The notes: generated from the letters alone by a model not told the origin. A stretch of DNA of 64,000 nucleotides from Mesorhizobium sp. Root554 (GCF_001427025.1 NZ_LMGA01000001.1:1626042-1690041), one strand, 5' to 3'; shown: positions 34,456 to 46,501, numbered from the stretch's first letter. Numbers and translations are program-made.

Positions 34456-34730
34456 GGGATTCCCTTTTTGCGTTCAGAAACATCCGCCCCCTCGCAAAAG
34501 TTCCAAGGCCGCCGGCATGGCTTTGCAACTGATAGCAACCATAGAGTGAGCAGCAAATAAAAAGCACTTTAAAGTTGATTTGAGACACTCTCCCTGCAGG
34601 CAAAGAGCCTGTTCCTTCCGCCCAAAGCGGTACCTCCGGCCCCTTCCGCCAGCCGCCACCCCGCATGGCGGAAGGGGTCTCTCGCCGGGGTGCTGCCAAG
34701 TTCGCGGCATGCCGGGGAGATGGTCGAACG

Positions 34731-35912
34731 ATGCGCCGCCTTGCCGCGATTGTCCTGTTCGCCGCGGCCGGCATCGGCCACGTGGGCGCAAGTCGGGCAG
34801 GCGGGGAACCGGTTCAAGACTGGCAGTCCACGGGCAGCATCGAGCGGCACTTCACCAGCAACGCGCTGGACAGCGACCGACCCGTGTCCGACTGGTACAC
34901 GCTCATGCGCGGCACGCTGCAGCGCCAGTTCGGTGAGGACGACGCCAAGCTCACGCTGTCCGGCGAACTCCAGGCATCGCGCTACGATCAAATTTCAATC
35001 GAAGACGACCGGGCGCTCCTGCTCGCGGCAGAAGCATTCCGGCGGTTCGGCGCCGCGGTCGAACTTCGCGGCACGCTGAGCTACCGCGTCGCGCGCGAGG
35101 GCGATGACCTGTCGATAGGCCCGCTGACCCTGGGCACCGCGACGGCGAAGCAGGTCCTCACCGGCCAGCTCCAGCTCGGGCTGAACCTCGGCAAGGCCAC
35201 GACGCTGATCCTGGAAGCCTCCGACAGCGTGGAGAATGTCGGCCGCACGCATTTCCAGCATGACATCCTGCCGGCGACGCGGCTCGACCCCGACCGCGAC
35301 AAGCGCCGCTTCGCCGCCCGCCTGACCCGCACCGCCGGTCGGCTGGCCTTCGGCGGCTCGGCTTCGGCTCTGCTGGTTTCGGTCGAAGAACTGGGTACGC
35401 CCCCGGTAGGGCTTTCGTTCGCGCAGTACGGGCTGCGGGCGGAAGCCGTCATGACCGGCGAGGACGGCTCGACGCTTGGCCTTGCGCTGGGAGCCGAGTT
35501 GCTGCGCACATCGGTGAACGGCCTCTACAGCAAGGTCAGGCCGGAATGGCAGTTGACGGCTTCCAAACCGCTGCCCCTGGGCTTCGAACTTCGCGGCGCC
35601 TGGTTCGGCCGCTACGAAACCGCCGACAGCGACGATCCGCTGGCTTCGTGGCTGCAGCGCGCCGAGGTCGAGACAAGTCTGAAGCTTCGCGAGGATCTTG
35701 TTCTTGCCGCCGGCGTTTTCCGAGAGAACAAGCGCAATCTCCTGTTCGAAAACGACGAACGCGGCCACGGCTTCTTCGCCGAAGCGACCTACAAGGCCAG
35801 CGGCAAGCTGCATATCGTGGCGCGGGTGGATTTTTCCAGGACCTTCAAGACCGTCGTCGACATTCGCGAGGAAACCACCGATATTTTCATCGCCATGCGG
35901 TCCAGGCTCTAG
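34731..35912 (+). CDS. Outer-membrane beta-barrel protein
   Basis: 393 residues. The signal peptide MRRLAAIVLFAAAGIGHVGA ends near SRAGG. Alternating-hydrophobicity strands follow through the whole protein (GTLSYRVAREG, QLQLGLNLGKATTLILEASD, LVLAAGVFRENKRNLLFEN, KLHIVARVDFSRTF). The last strand ends TTDIFIAMRSRL, typical of barrel C-termini. The start is the ATG at 34731 directly before the signal peptide. No named family recognised. Confidence 0.72.
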   Translation: MRRLAAIVLFAAAGIGHVGASRAGGEPVQDWQSTGSIERHFTSNALDSDRPVSDWYTLMRGTLQRQFGEDDAKLTLSGELQASRYDQISIEDDRALLLAAEAFRRFGAAVELRGTLSYRVAREGDDLSIGPLTLGTATAKQVLTGQLQLGLNLGKATTLILEASDSVENVGRTHFQHDILPATRLDPDRDKRRFAARLTRTAGRLAFGGSASALLVSVEELGTPPVGLSFAQYGLRAEAVMTGEDGSTLGLALGAELLRTSVNGLYSKVRPEWQLTASKPLPLGFELRGAWFGRYETADSDDPLASWLQRAEVETSLKLREDLVLAAGVFRENKRNLLFENDERGHGFFAEATYKASGKLHIVARVDFSRTFKTVVDIREETTDIFIAMRSRL

Positions 35913-35920
35913 CGAATACG

Positions 35921-35952
35921 AAAAAACGGGAAGGTTCGGCTGAACCCTCCCG
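35921..35952 (-). terminator. Rho-independent terminator
   Basis: CGGGAAGGTTC and GAACCCTCCCG pair with one mismatch around GGCT. On the minus strand the stem is followed by six Ts, so it terminates the small secreted-protein gene that ends at 35989; it also lies just after the barrel gene stop. Confidence 0.8.
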
Positions 35953-35988
35953 CCCCCTGCCGGGCAATTTAATGTCCGGCCGTCCCGT

Positions 35989-36279
35989 TCAGTGCTTCTT
36001 GATCTTGTAGCTGTTGTTGAGGGTGTTGATGCCAATGCCGCTCAGCACGCCGCTGAGGACGTTGGTCTTGTTGCCGTTCAGGATACCGGAAACGACGTTG
36101 CCGCTGAGAATGGCATTGCCATTGCCGATGCCGTTGAGGACGCTCACATCGCCGAGGCCGATGTTGACGAACCCGCTCGAATATCCCGAATGCCCTCCCT
36201 TGCCGAAGCCGCCGGCCTGCGCGCCAACGGCAGAAAAGGAAACGACAGCGGCGGTCAAAGCAAATGCGTACTTGTTCAT
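35989..36279 (-). CDS. Small secreted Gly/Asn-rich repeat protein
   Basis: 96 residues. Signal peptide MNKYAFALTAAVVSFSAVGA, cut near AQA. The mature part is a Gly/Ser/Asn-rich string of short repeats: DVSVLNGIGNGNAILSGN, VVSGILNGNKTNVLSG and VLSGIGINTLNNSYKIK. The regular N-G/S-G spacing suggests stacked beta turns. The gene has its own strong terminator and an AT-rich upstream gap (36280-36463). Function unknown; a curli-like or surface-fibre role is speculation. Confidence 0.68.
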   Translation of the reverse strand: MNKYAFALTAAVVSFSAVGAQAGGFGKGGHSGYSSGFVNIGLGDVSVLNGIGNGNAILSGNVVSGILNGNKTNVLSGVLSGIGINTLNNSYKIKKH

Positions 36280-36463
36280 GACTCACTCCTATTGTTGCTG
36301 AGGTTTCCTTCCGCTTTCCAAAACGTATCTCCGAGTTCATTACTGCATTTCAGCCAGATAACTTCAACCTTGGATTGTTTGATTTGATCAATACAACCCG
36401 TTTTCCAATTTTTAACTTTAATCTTTTACGTTAAGCGACGTGGTTACCGGCGCAGCCGGATAT

Positions 36464-37105
36464 TCACGAAGCGCCGTTTTCCCAGCGGTCGAGAAAAGCC
36501 CCGATGGCCAGCGACTGCATGTCGGGAATGGCTTTTGCCAGCCTCTCCGGCGGCCAGTCCCACCAGGCCAGCCGCTCGATGCGCGCGGCGATGTCCGGTT
36601 CGAAGCGGCGGCGCAAGAGACGCGTCGGCACGCCGGCCACGATCGTGTAAGGCGCAACATCCTTCGTCACCACGGAATTGGCGCCGATCACCGCGCCATT
36701 GCCGATCGTGACGCCCGGCATGATGACCGCCCCGTGGCCGATCCAGACATCGTTGCCGATGGTGACGTGCTTTTGTCGCCGGCGCTCGCGAAATGCCGCA
36801 TCGACCCCCAGCCAGCGGAAATACTCATTTGGCCGGTAGCTGACCTTATGGGTCGTCAGCCGCTCAACAGGGTGTTCGAGCGCATGGATGCGGCTGTTGG
36901 CGGCGATGGAGCAGAATTTGCCGATGCTCGTGTAGATCGCCTCGGAATGCCGCTCGAAATAGGAGAAGTCGCCGACATCGACCTCCCGCAACACGACCCG
37001 CTCGCCGATGGAAACATGGCGCCCCAGCCGGCATGACTTCAACTCAGCCGTTGGATGAATGCGCGGCTCGGAATCTTTTGCGATGAGGTCGTCTCGGCGG
37101 TCCAT
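36464..37105 (-). CDS. Hexapeptide-repeat acetyltransferase (phosphonate-associated/Vat-like)
   Basis: 213 residues of left-handed beta-helix: LGRHVSIGERVVLREVDVGD, YTSIGKFCSIAANSRIHALE, HVTIGNDVWIGHGAVIMPGV and TIGNGAVIGANSVVTKDVAP, then YTIVAGVPTRLLRRRF. The pattern with FSYFERHSEAIYT matches the transferase often found in phosphonate-utilisation clusters (TIGR03308, from memory). No phn genes are seen nearby, so this copy is isolated. Likely an acetyl-CoA-dependent O-acetyltransferase. Confidence 0.82.
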   Translation of the reverse strand: MDRRDDLIAKDSEPRIHPTAELKSCRLGRHVSIGERVVLREVDVGDFSYFERHSEAIYTSIGKFCSIAANSRIHALEHPVERLTTHKVSYRPNEYFRWLGVDAAFRERRRQKHVTIGNDVWIGHGAVIMPGVTIGNGAVIGANSVVTKDVAPYTIVAGVPTRLLRRRFEPDIAARIERLAWWDWPPERLAKAIPDMQSLAIGAFLDRWENGAS

Positions 37106-37209
37106 ATCGCGGCTTTACGCCGCCGCGCCAGGTGCCGCAAGCAAGAGGTGAACGAGATTCAGGACACGGCGAGCAGAAAAAGCCGTTTGCAGGCCGACCT
37201 TACCTGAAT

Positions 37210-37698
37210 CTACTGCGGCTTCCCCTTCGCCCACACCACGCTCTGCCCATAGAGCGGAACGGTGGTGAGCGACATCTTGGCCGAGCCGTCCTGCACCTGA
37301 CGGGAATGCGACAGATAGATCAGCGTCTCTGTGGATTTATCGTAGATCCGGTTCACCACCTGTTTCTTCCAGATCAGGCTGATGCCCTGCTTGAACACCT
37401 CCTCACCCTCCTCGCCGAGGTCGATGTCGCCGATGGTGATGGGTCCGGTCTGCCGGCAGGAGATGGAGGAATCGGACGGGTCCTCGAACCAGTTGCCCTT
37501 CTGCAGCCGGTCGATCACGCCGCGGTCGAAATAGGACACGTGGCAGGTAATGCCTTCCACCTTGGGATCCTTGACCGCCTCGATGACGATGTCGTTGCCG
37601 AGCCAGTCGACGCCGACCTTTCCGACCTCCTGTGCAGCGGCGGCACCGGCGCAGGCTAGAATGGCGATGGCTAGGAAGCCCTTCAAGATATGCCGCAC
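37210..37698 (-). CDS. creA: CreA family protein
   Basis: 162 residues from the GTG at 37698, preceded by AGGAG. Signal peptide ILKGFLAIAILACAGAAAAQ. CreA signatures: VDWLGNDIVIEAVKDPKVEG, CHVSYFDRGVIDRL and TGPITIGDIDLGEEGEEVF. A small periplasmic family of unknown role, named from E. coli creA. A longer reading to 37779 lacks a signal peptide at its start. Confidence 0.88.
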   Translation of the reverse strand: MRHILKGFLAIAILACAGAAAAQEVGKVGVDWLGNDIVIEAVKDPKVEGITCHVSYFDRGVIDRLQKGNWFEDPSDSSISCRQTGPITIGDIDLGEEGEEVFKQGISLIWKKQVVNRIYDKSTETLIYLSHSRQVQDGSAKMSLTTVPLYGQSVVWAKGKPQ

Positions 37699-37765
37699 GG
37701 TCGAACTCCTGCCTATGTTTATGGTCAGCGACAGGTGGGAAGGAGATGCGGATTTTGCAAGCAGT

Positions 37766-38272
37766 TCATGCCCGGCCAAATGCGATCATGCGGCGAAGCA
37801 CATTGGTCTTGAGCACGAAATGCTGGACGAGCGCGCCGGCGATATGGATCGCAACGACGTACATGAGCACCGTCTTGCCGATCAGATGCGCGCCTATGGC
37901 GCCCTGCACCCCGAAAAACCAGGACACCGCGCCGGAGAACGGCACCAGGAAAATCAGCAGGTAAATCAATCCGTGCGTGATATGCGCAAGCCATTTCAAG
38001 GGCTCAGGCTCATCCGCCGGCAGCGACGGCACCCCTCGCGTTGCCCGCAGCCACAGCCGCACCGCAGCAAGCACCAGAACGATCACGCCGAAGGCGGCGT
38101 GCATGTAGGCAAGCGGCAGGTCGGCGGCGGAAACTTCCTGCCCGCGCACGAATGCCCGCCATGCGTGCTCCATACCCTCGGAAAACAGGTACTGTGCGAG
38201 GATAAGGACCGCGATGGTCCAGTGCAGGATGATCTGGGTCCGGGAATAGGCTGAGGGCGCGGCGTTGGGCAT
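37766..38272 (-). CDS. Cytochrome b561 family protein
   Basis: 168 residues, four hydrophobic helices. Probable haem ligands are the histidines in IILHWTIAVLILAQ, LAYMHAAFGVIVLV, WLAHITHGLIYLL and YVVAIHIAGALVQH. It is probably a di-haem inner-membrane electron carrier. GGAGCC lies before the ATG. Head-to-head with the SCO gene. Confidence 0.87.
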   Translation of the reverse strand: MPNAAPSAYSRTQIILHWTIAVLILAQYLFSEGMEHAWRAFVRGQEVSAADLPLAYMHAAFGVIVLVLAAVRLWLRATRGVPSLPADEPEPLKWLAHITHGLIYLLIFLVPFSGAVSWFFGVQGAIGAHLIGKTVLMYVVAIHIAGALVQHFVLKTNVLRRMIAFGRA

Positions 38273-38499
38273 TTGCAGGCTCCGTGGTCGGCTTCGATGC
38301 TAATGCCAACCGGACGGGACAAGTCAAATGAAGGTTTGGTAATGCCGGTTAAAGCCGCCCCGGGTTGCGGCATTGCGGCGTCTTTGCCCGACGTCGCCGC
38401 GGCGGTAAGCTTGTCGGCGAAACCCGCGTACCGTATCAGGCAGTCCTGAACGCGCGCGGCCGCGCCGTGACGGCGCGCAACGACCGGATGGATTGCCTT

Positions 38500-39078
38500 A
38501 TGATGCGTTCGATACTGATCGGCATTCTCGTGCTTATGGCGGCAGGCATCGGCTGGCTGACCTTCGACTGGTATCGCGGCCACTATGGCGGCGAGCCGTT
38601 CGGCGCGTCCTTCACGCTTGTCGACCAGAAGAACCAGCCGATCACCGAGGCCGCCTTCCGCGGCCAGCCGAGCGTCGTCTTCTTCGGCTTCACCCACTGC
38701 CCCGAGGTCTGCCCCACGACGCTGTTCGAAATGGCCGGCTGGCTGAAGGACCTCGGGCCCGATGGGCAGAATTTGCGCGCCTATTTCGTCTCGGTCGACC
38801 CCGAGCGCGACACGCCGGAGATCATGAACACCTACATCAGCAACTTCTCCGACCGCATCCTCGGCATAACCGGCGATCCGGAGAAGGTCCACGCCATGGC
38901 CAAGTCGTTCGGGATCTACTGGAAGAAAGTGCCGACGGACGGCGGCGACTACACGATGGACCACACCGCATCCGTGCTGCTGCTCGACGGCAAGGGCGAC
39001 TTCGCCGGCACGATCGCCTATGGCGAGAGCGCCGAAACCGCCAAGACCAAGCTCAAGAATTTGGCTGCCAAGGGCTGA
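38500..39078 (+). CDS. SCO1/SenC family copper/thioredoxin-fold protein
   Basis: 192 residues. N-terminal membrane anchor [20 protein letters not shown], then a thioredoxin-like domain with the copper-binding CPEVCP and the third ligand His in [28 protein letters not shown] is the usual central strand. It helps deliver copper to cytochrome c oxidase CuA. The start at 38500 (ATG-ATG) places the anchor first; a start at 38488 is possible. Confidence 0.88.
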   Translation: MMRSILIGILVLMAAGIGWLTFDWYRGHYGGEPFGASFTLVDQKNQPITEAAFRGQPSVVFFGFTHCPEVCPTTLFEMAGWLKDLGPDGQNLRAYFVSVDPERDTPEIMNTYISNFSDRILGITGDPEKVHAMAKSFGIYWKKVPTDGGDYTMDHTASVLLLDGKGDFAGTIAYGESAETAKTKLKNLAAKG

Positions 39079-39097
39079 TCACCGAAAGTCGCTGCAG

Positions 39098-39970
39098 ATG
39101 GGCCAGACGCGCCTTCACTTGACTGCCTCGAAGGCGGAAGCCGACCGGATCTTCGCCGCGCTCGAATTTGCGTTCGAGGAAGACGGCTTTCCCCTCGCCG
39201 TGCTCGAACTCGACGAGGAGCGCGACCTACACGAAGTATCCCTTTACGCAGAAGACGATCTGGACGGCGTCGAGAACCGCATCCGCGACATCCTGGCCGG
39301 CCTGTCGCTGTCGCGCGCCGTCGAGCGCGAAGCGCTGCCCGACATCGACTGGGTGGCGCAATCCCTGGCGGGGCTGAAACCGGTCCGCGCCGGACGTTTC
39401 CTCGTCCATGGCGCTCATGATCGCGGCAAGCGCCGCAATGGCGATCTGGCGATCGAGATCGAGGCCGGGCTGGCCTTCGGCACCGGCCATCACGGCACCA
39501 CGGCGGGTTGTCTGAAAATGCTGGAGCGGGTTGTCTTGCGCGAGCGCCCGAGAAACGCGCTCGATCTCGGCACGGGTAGTGCCGTGCTGGCGATCGCCCT
39601 GGCGAAACTCGCCCGCATTCCGGTGCTGGCGACCGATATCGACCCGGTCGCCGTCCGCGTCGCGGCCGCCAACGTGCGGCTGAACCATGCGGCTTCGCTC
39701 GTCACCACGGCCACGGCGCCGGGATTCCATCATCCGGTCTTTAGAGACCGGGCGCCGTTCGATCTCATCGTTGCCAACATACTGGCAAGGCCGCTGATGC
39801 GCCTGGCGCCGGCCATGGCCCGGCATATATCGCGGGGCGGTTCGCTCGTCCTGTCCGGCATTCTCGACCGCCAGCGGGACGCGGTCGTCTCAGCCTATGT
39901 CGGCCAGATGTTCCGGCACGTCCGCACGACGCACCGCGAAGGATGGGTGACCATCCATCTGAAGCGCTGA
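39098..39970 (+). CDS. prmA: Ribosomal protein L11 methyltransferase
   Basis: 290 residues. The SAM-binding core reads [39 protein letters not shown] and [12 protein letters not shown], preceded by [19 protein letters not shown], a PrmA hallmark. The N-terminal ~100 residues are the L11-recognition domain. It trimethylates ribosomal protein L11. It follows the SCO gene by 19 bp and is probably co-transcribed. Confidence 0.92.
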   Translation: MGQTRLHLTASKAEADRIFAALEFAFEEDGFPLAVLELDEERDLHEVSLYAEDDLDGVENRIRDILAGLSLSRAVEREALPDIDWVAQSLAGLKPVRAGRFLVHGAHDRGKRRNGDLAIEIEAGLAFGTGHHGTTAGCLKMLERVVLRERPRNALDLGTGSAVLAIALAKLARIPVLATDIDPVAVRVAAANVRLNHAASLVTTATAPGFHHPVFRDRAPFDLIVANILARPLMRLAPAMARHISRGGSLVLSGILDRQRDAVVSAYVGQMFRHVRTTHREGWVTIHLKR

Positions 39971-39986
39971 AGGCGCGGCATATCGC

Positions 39987-40166
39987 TCAGATGTAGAGCG
40001 AACGCGAGCGCTTCTGCAGATCTTCGCGATTGTGGCCGAGGGCCTTGAGCGTCTCGTCGTCATAGGAAAGTAGCGCACCATTGACATAACGGGCAGCTTC
40101 GCGCTGGCGCGCGGTGATGAGGGCGTCGAAGGCGTTCCTGAAGAAACCGCGGGTCGAAGTAGCCAT
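39987..40166 (-). CDS. DUF1127 domain small protein
   Basis: 59 residues: RGFFRNAFDALITARQREAA, RYVNGALLSYDDETLKALGH and NREDLQKRSRSLYI. The C-terminal LSYDDETLKALGHNREDL is the DUF1127 arginine-rich helix pattern. AGGAGAACGACC precedes the ATG. Such proteins are common in rhizobia; some bind RNA, but I infer no role. It is convergent to prmA with 16 bp between the stop codons. Confidence 0.85.
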   Translation of the reverse strand: MATSTRGFFRNAFDALITARQREAARYVNGALLSYDDETLKALGHNREDLQKRSRSLYI

Positions 40167-40369
40167 GGTCGTTCTCCTGTCCAGAAAGGTTCAACTCGTT
40201 CCTCCCTGCAAAATAGGTAAGCATTACTGACCTTGTTTGAGAACAGCCGATTGAGCATGGGACCCATGCAGCGATGCAGGGCCGACAAGAGGCTGGATCA
40301 AGCGCCCCGCATTGCCAGCCAACCGGCGGATGGGTACGGTCGCGTCACAAGCGAGGAGATGGCGGCAGC

Positions 40370-42217
40370 ATGTTTCAGACTTTCGATCCGGCAGGCGATC
40401 CTTCCGTTGGCAAGCCGCGCGTGGCGATGCTGCGCAAATGGCTCTCGGACAACGCTCTCGACGGCTTCATCGTCCCGCGCGCCGACGAGCACCAGGGCGA
40501 ATATGTGCCCGCACGCGCTTCCAGGCTGAAATGGCTGACCGGTTTTTCCGGCTCGGCCGGCGTCGCCATCGTGCTGAAGGACCGCGCCTTCGTCTTCGTC
40601 GACGGGCGCTATACGTTGCAGGTGCGCCAGGAAGTCGATCTCGACGTCTTCGCCATCGAAAGCCTCGTCGATAACCCGCCGCGTCTCTGGATCGGGGACA
40701 ATCTCGGCAAGGGCGCGCGTCTCGGTTTCGATCCCTGGCTGCACACAACAGGCGAGGTCAAGGCACTCAGGGCGGCGGCCGAAAAAGCCGGCGCCACCCT
40801 TGTCCCGGTGGAAACCAACCCGGTCGACGCCATCTGGAGCGACCAGCCCGAACCGCCGCTTGCCCCGGTCGAGTTGCACCCGATCGCCTTTGCCGGCGAA
40901 CTCGCCAGGGAAAAGCTGGCGCGGTTGGCCGCCGCCATCACCAAGGAAGACGCCACCCACGCCGTGCTGACCGATCCGTCGTCGATCGCCTGGGCCTTCA
41001 ACATACGCGGCGGCGACGTCCCGCACACGCCGCTGGCGTTGGGCTTCGCGATCCTCGCCGCCGACGGCAATCACCAGCTTTTCATGGACAGCCGCAAATT
41101 CTCGCGCACCGTGAATGCCTACCTCACGCAGTTGGCCGAACCGCACGAGCCGGCGGAGTTCGAGCCGGCCGTGGTGAAACTGGCAAAGGGCGGCGCGAAA
41201 ATCGCCCTCGATCCGGCGCTTGCAGCCGAAAAGCTGCGCATGCTGGTCGAGGAGAATGGCGGCACGGTCGTCGCCGTTCCAGACCCTGCCCGCATCCCGC
41301 GCGCCACCAAGAACCAGGCCGAGATCGCCGGCAGCCGTGCCGCGCATCGCCGCGATGGCGCCGCGGTCGCCAAATTGCTGTGCTGGCTGGACCGTCAGAA
41401 ACCCGGATCGCTGGACGAGATCGCCGTGGTGACGAAGCTCGAGGAATGCCGCCGGCAGACCGGCGAGGAAACGCAGATGCCGCTGCGGGACGTCTCCTTC
41501 GACACGATTTCCGGCGCCGGGCCGAATGGCGCCATCATGCACTACCGGGTTTCGCGCACCACCAGCCGCGTGCTCGGCGACGGCGAATTGTTCCTGCTCG
41601 ATTCAGGCGCGCAATACCAGGACGGCACCACCGACATCACGCGCACGGTGCCGATGGGCAAGCCGACGCAGGAGATGCGCGACCGTTACACGCTGGTGCT
41701 GAAGGGCATGATCGGCATTTCGATGCTGCGTTTTCCCCCGCGCACGCGCGGCTGTGACATCGACGCGGTGGCGCGCATGGCGCTGTGGCGGCACGGTCTG
41801 GACTTCGCCCACGGCACCGGCCACGGCGTCGGGTCTTATCTCGCGGTTCATGAAGGCCCGCAGCGCATCGCCAAGACCGGAACCGAAAAGCTGCTGGAGG
41901 GCATGATGATCTCCAACGAGCCGGGCTACTACAAGGAAGGCGCCTACGGCATCCGGCTGGAGAACCTCATTCTGGTCTCGCCCGCCGAGGCGGTCGGAGG
42001 CGGCGACATCGACATGCATTCCTTCGAGACACTGACGCTGGCGCCCTTCGACAAGCGCATGCTCAACACCGAACTGATGACCCGTGAGGAACTGCACTGG
42101 CTGGATGCATACCATGCCCGCGTGCTGGCCGAGATCGGCCCCATGCTGGACGGCGAGGCGCTGGCCTGGCTGGAAAAGGCTTGCGCGCCGCTGCCGCACG
42201 ACGACAAGACTGCTTAA
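40370..42217 (+). CDS. pepP: Xaa-Pro aminopeptidase (aminopeptidase P)
   Basis: 615 residues, three domains as in the longer cytosolic form. Two N-terminal creatinase-like domains (FIVPRADEHQGEYV; TDPSSIAWAFNIRGGDVP) precede the pita-bread catalytic domain. Metal ligands: Asp in LFLLDSGAQYQDGTTDITRT, His in FAHGTGHGVGSYLAVHEGP, and Glu in ISNEPGYYKEGAYGIRLEN. It removes an N-terminal residue next to proline. GAGGAG lies 12 bases before the ATG. The stop shares TTAA with the convergent azlD stop. Confidence 0.92.
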   Translation: MFQTFDPAGDPSVGKPRVAMLRKWLSDNALDGFIVPRADEHQGEYVPARASRLKWLTGFSGSAGVAIVLKDRAFVFVDGRYTLQVRQEVDLDVFAIESLVDNPPRLWIGDNLGKGARLGFDPWLHTTGEVKALRAAAEKAGATLVPVETNPVDAIWSDQPEPPLAPVELHPIAFAGELAREKLARLAAAITKEDATHAVLTDPSSIAWAFNIRGGDVPHTPLALGFAILAADGNHQLFMDSRKFSRTVNAYLTQLAEPHEPAEFEPAVVKLAKGGAKIALDPALAAEKLRMLVEENGGTVVAVPDPARIPRATKNQAEIAGSRAAHRRDGAAVAKLLCWLDRQKPGSLDEIAVVTKLEECRRQTGEETQMPLRDVSFDTISGAGPNGAIMHYRVSRTTSRVLGDGELFLLDSGAQYQDGTTDITRTVPMGKPTQEMRDRYTLVLKGMIGISMLRFPPRTRGCDIDAVARMALWRHGLDFAHGTGHGVGSYLAVHEGPQRIAKTGTEKLLEGMMISNEPGYYKEGAYGIRLENLILVSPAEAVGGGDIDMHSFETLTLAPFDKRMLNTELMTREELHWLDAYHARVLAEIGPMLDGEALAWLEKACAPLPHDDKTA

Positions 42218-42510
42218 GCCATGAACTGCCGGGCGGCGATCAGCACCGCCGCACCGACCAGAAACATCGGCATCAGACCGAAGCGCAGCGAGACCAGCAG
42301 CGCGATCACGATCGCCAGCCATTCGGCGGGACCGGCATTGATCATCTCTGGCGCCACCAGCGTGGTCAGCACAGCTGCCGGCACCGCATTCAGGCCCGCT
42401 TCGACGCGCGGATGAATCCTGTCGAACCGCGAAATCACCAGATGGCCGCCGACCCGCGTCAGATAGGTGGCGACGGCGGCCGCGAGGATGATCCATATGT
42501 TGACGCTCAC
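42214..42510 (-). CDS. azlD: AzlD family branched-chain amino acid exporter subunit
   Basis: 98 residues, four hydrophobic segments, with TYLTRVGGHLVI at the start and AVPAAVLTTLVAPEMI in the middle, as in AzlD. GTG start overlapping the azlC stop by four bases (GTGA). It forms the small subunit of an AzlCD-type exporter. Confidence 0.88.
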   Translation of the reverse strand: MSVNIWIILAAAVATYLTRVGGHLVISRFDRIHPRVEAGLNAVPAAVLTTLVAPEMINAGPAEWLAIVIALLVSLRFGLMPMFLVGAAVLIAARQFMA

Positions 42511-43232
42511 GCCAGCGGCTCCCCATCCGGCTTCGCCGGCACGATGGCGGCAAAGAGGATGCCGGCCATGGCGCCGATGGTGACATGCCAGGGCGACCCG
42601 ACGGTCTTGTAGGCGATGATGGAGGCGACCGCGCTTGCCGCCACCACCGGCAGCCACAGCGGCCGCTTGCGGAAGCCCATCACCAGGCCGAGGAAGTAGA
42701 TCGGCAGCAGGAAGTCGATGCCGAGCGCATGGGTATCGGGAATGAGGCTGCCGAACACCGCGCCAATGACGCCTTCCGCCACCCAGCAGACATAGACGAC
42801 GATCCCCGCGCCCAGATACCAGGCGAAGCCGACCTTGCCGCGCTCCTCGGCTTCACGCTCGGTCAGCACATATTGCGGGTCGGTCAGAAGGTGATAGCCC
42901 AGCGCCTGCTGGATCAGCGGCCAGCCCGAAAGGTGACGGCCGACCGCCGCCGAATAGAGAACATGGCGGAAATTCACCGCCAGGATCGACAGAACGATCA
43001 GCCATGGCGCGACCTTCTGGCCAAACAGGCCGATGCCGACCATCTGGCTCGCACCCGCATAGACGGTGGCGCTCATCAGGAACGCCTCGAACACGGTGAA
43101 GCCGTTCTCGACCGACAACGCCCCGAACAGCAGGCCGAACGGCGCCGAGGCAACGACGACCGGAAAGCCGAGCCGCATGCCGCGCCAGAATTCGCCTGCC
43201 ACGGCGCGTTCGGAAACAATTTCCGACGTCAT
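42507..43232 (-). CDS. azlC: AzlC family branched-chain amino acid exporter subunit
   Basis: 241 residues. Family motifs are FPVVVASAPFGLLFGAL, ATVYAGASQMVGIGLFG, NFRHVLYSAAVGRHL and LLTDPQYVLT. About seven membrane segments. The start at 43232 has AAGGAG seven bases upstream; the TTG two codons earlier is poorer. It exports branched-chain amino acids or analogs, by family. Confidence 0.9.
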   Translation of the reverse strand: MTSEIVSERAVAGEFWRGMRLGFPVVVASAPFGLLFGALSVENGFTVFEAFLMSATVYAGASQMVGIGLFGQKVAPWLIVLSILAVNFRHVLYSAAVGRHLSGWPLIQQALGYHLLTDPQYVLTEREAEERGKVGFAWYLGAGIVVYVCWVAEGVIGAVFGSLIPDTHALGIDFLLPIYFLGLVMGFRKRPLWLPVVAASAVASIIAYKTVGSPWHVTIGAMAGILFAAIVPAKPDGEPLA

Positions 43233-43330
43233 CGACAACTCCTTGAAAGACGGAACTGTTTAGAAAGCGGCGCCCGGGCTGTCACACCAAATCGCTTGAG
43301 CCAGCGATCAAGGAAAGTGATCGCCGCGAC

Positions 43331-44025
43331 TCAAGCGCCGGCGGGCACCCTGCCCTCGATGCGCCTGCCCCAGTCGAGCAGCGGTTTTGCGCGGCGGGTG
43401 AAATCGACAAGCTCATCCACCAGTTCCGGCGAATGGATGGACGCCGGGTCGATCTCCTGCCGCACGACGAAGTGGCGGTTGCGGATGGCGGCCGCGAGGT
43501 CTTCGTCCGCCACGCCCTCGAAGCCGCGCGGCATGCGCTTCATCCGCTCCTGGTCGTCGAGTTCGAGCCTGCCCTTGGCCAGCTTCGCTGCCAGCGCGCG
43601 AAAATCCTGCGGCTTTTCCGCGATGGTGCGCCGCATCTCCTGCAGCAGGTCCGGACGCGGCTGCCACCACGCGACGGCGGCGAAGCAGCGCTCCAGCCCG
43701 ATATGGACGAAGAACACGCCCTGTTCCATCTTCGTCCCGTCCGGCGACAGGATGGCCGACAGGTGCCGGTTGTAGGGCCGCTTGTCCTTGGCAAAGCGAA
43801 CGTCGCGGTTGATGCGGAACAGCGACTTCCTGCGGTCGCCCTTTAGGTCCAATCCCTCGGCAGCGAAGCGCTCGGTGAGCGTGTCGACCAGATCGCCGAA
43901 CGGCTCCTTGAGGTGCAGCTCGAACAGGTCGCGGTTCTCCAGGAACCATTCGCGGCTCTGGTGAAAATCCAGCGCCTTCAGGAACGGAATGGCCTTGTCA
44001 CCGAAGCCTTTGAACGAACCGCTCA

Positions 44026-44026
<1 letters not shown>
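43331..44026 (-). CDS. DUF2461 (TIGR02453) family protein
   Basis: 231 residues: FLKALDFHQSREWFLENRDL, FRINRDVRFAKDKRPYNRHL and VFFVHIGLERCFAAVAWWQP are the characteristic blocks. Function unknown. Its ATG overlaps the ligA stop by one base, so it is the second gene of a ligA operon. Confidence 0.85.
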
Positions 44027-46290
<2,264 letters not shown>

Positions 46291-46310
46291 TCAAGAGGGC
46301 GCGTGCCCTT

Positions 46311-46449
46311 TACCCTCCCCCTTGTGGGGAGGGTCGGCGAGCAGTCGTAGCGAAGTGAAGATTGCGAGACGGGGTGGGGGCGCAGAATCGTTTCCATACC
46401 CCCACCCGGCGGGCGTTGCCCGCCGACCTCCCCACAAGGGGGAGGTAGG
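46311..46449. repeat. Dispersed palindromic repeat, family B, inverted copy
   Basis: CCCTCCCCCTTGTGGGGAGG on one side and CCTCCCCACAAGGGGGAGG on the other, with an inner GGCGGGCGTTGCCCGCC. Its reverse complement matches the start of the copy at 27355 over about 50 bases with one difference. It lies between recN and ligA, a 250-bp gap with no gene. Confidence 0.75.
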
Positions 46450-46501
46450 ACGCCGCGCTAATCTTGACTTCTCCCTTGTAGGAGAAAGAAGGATGGCATC
46501 C

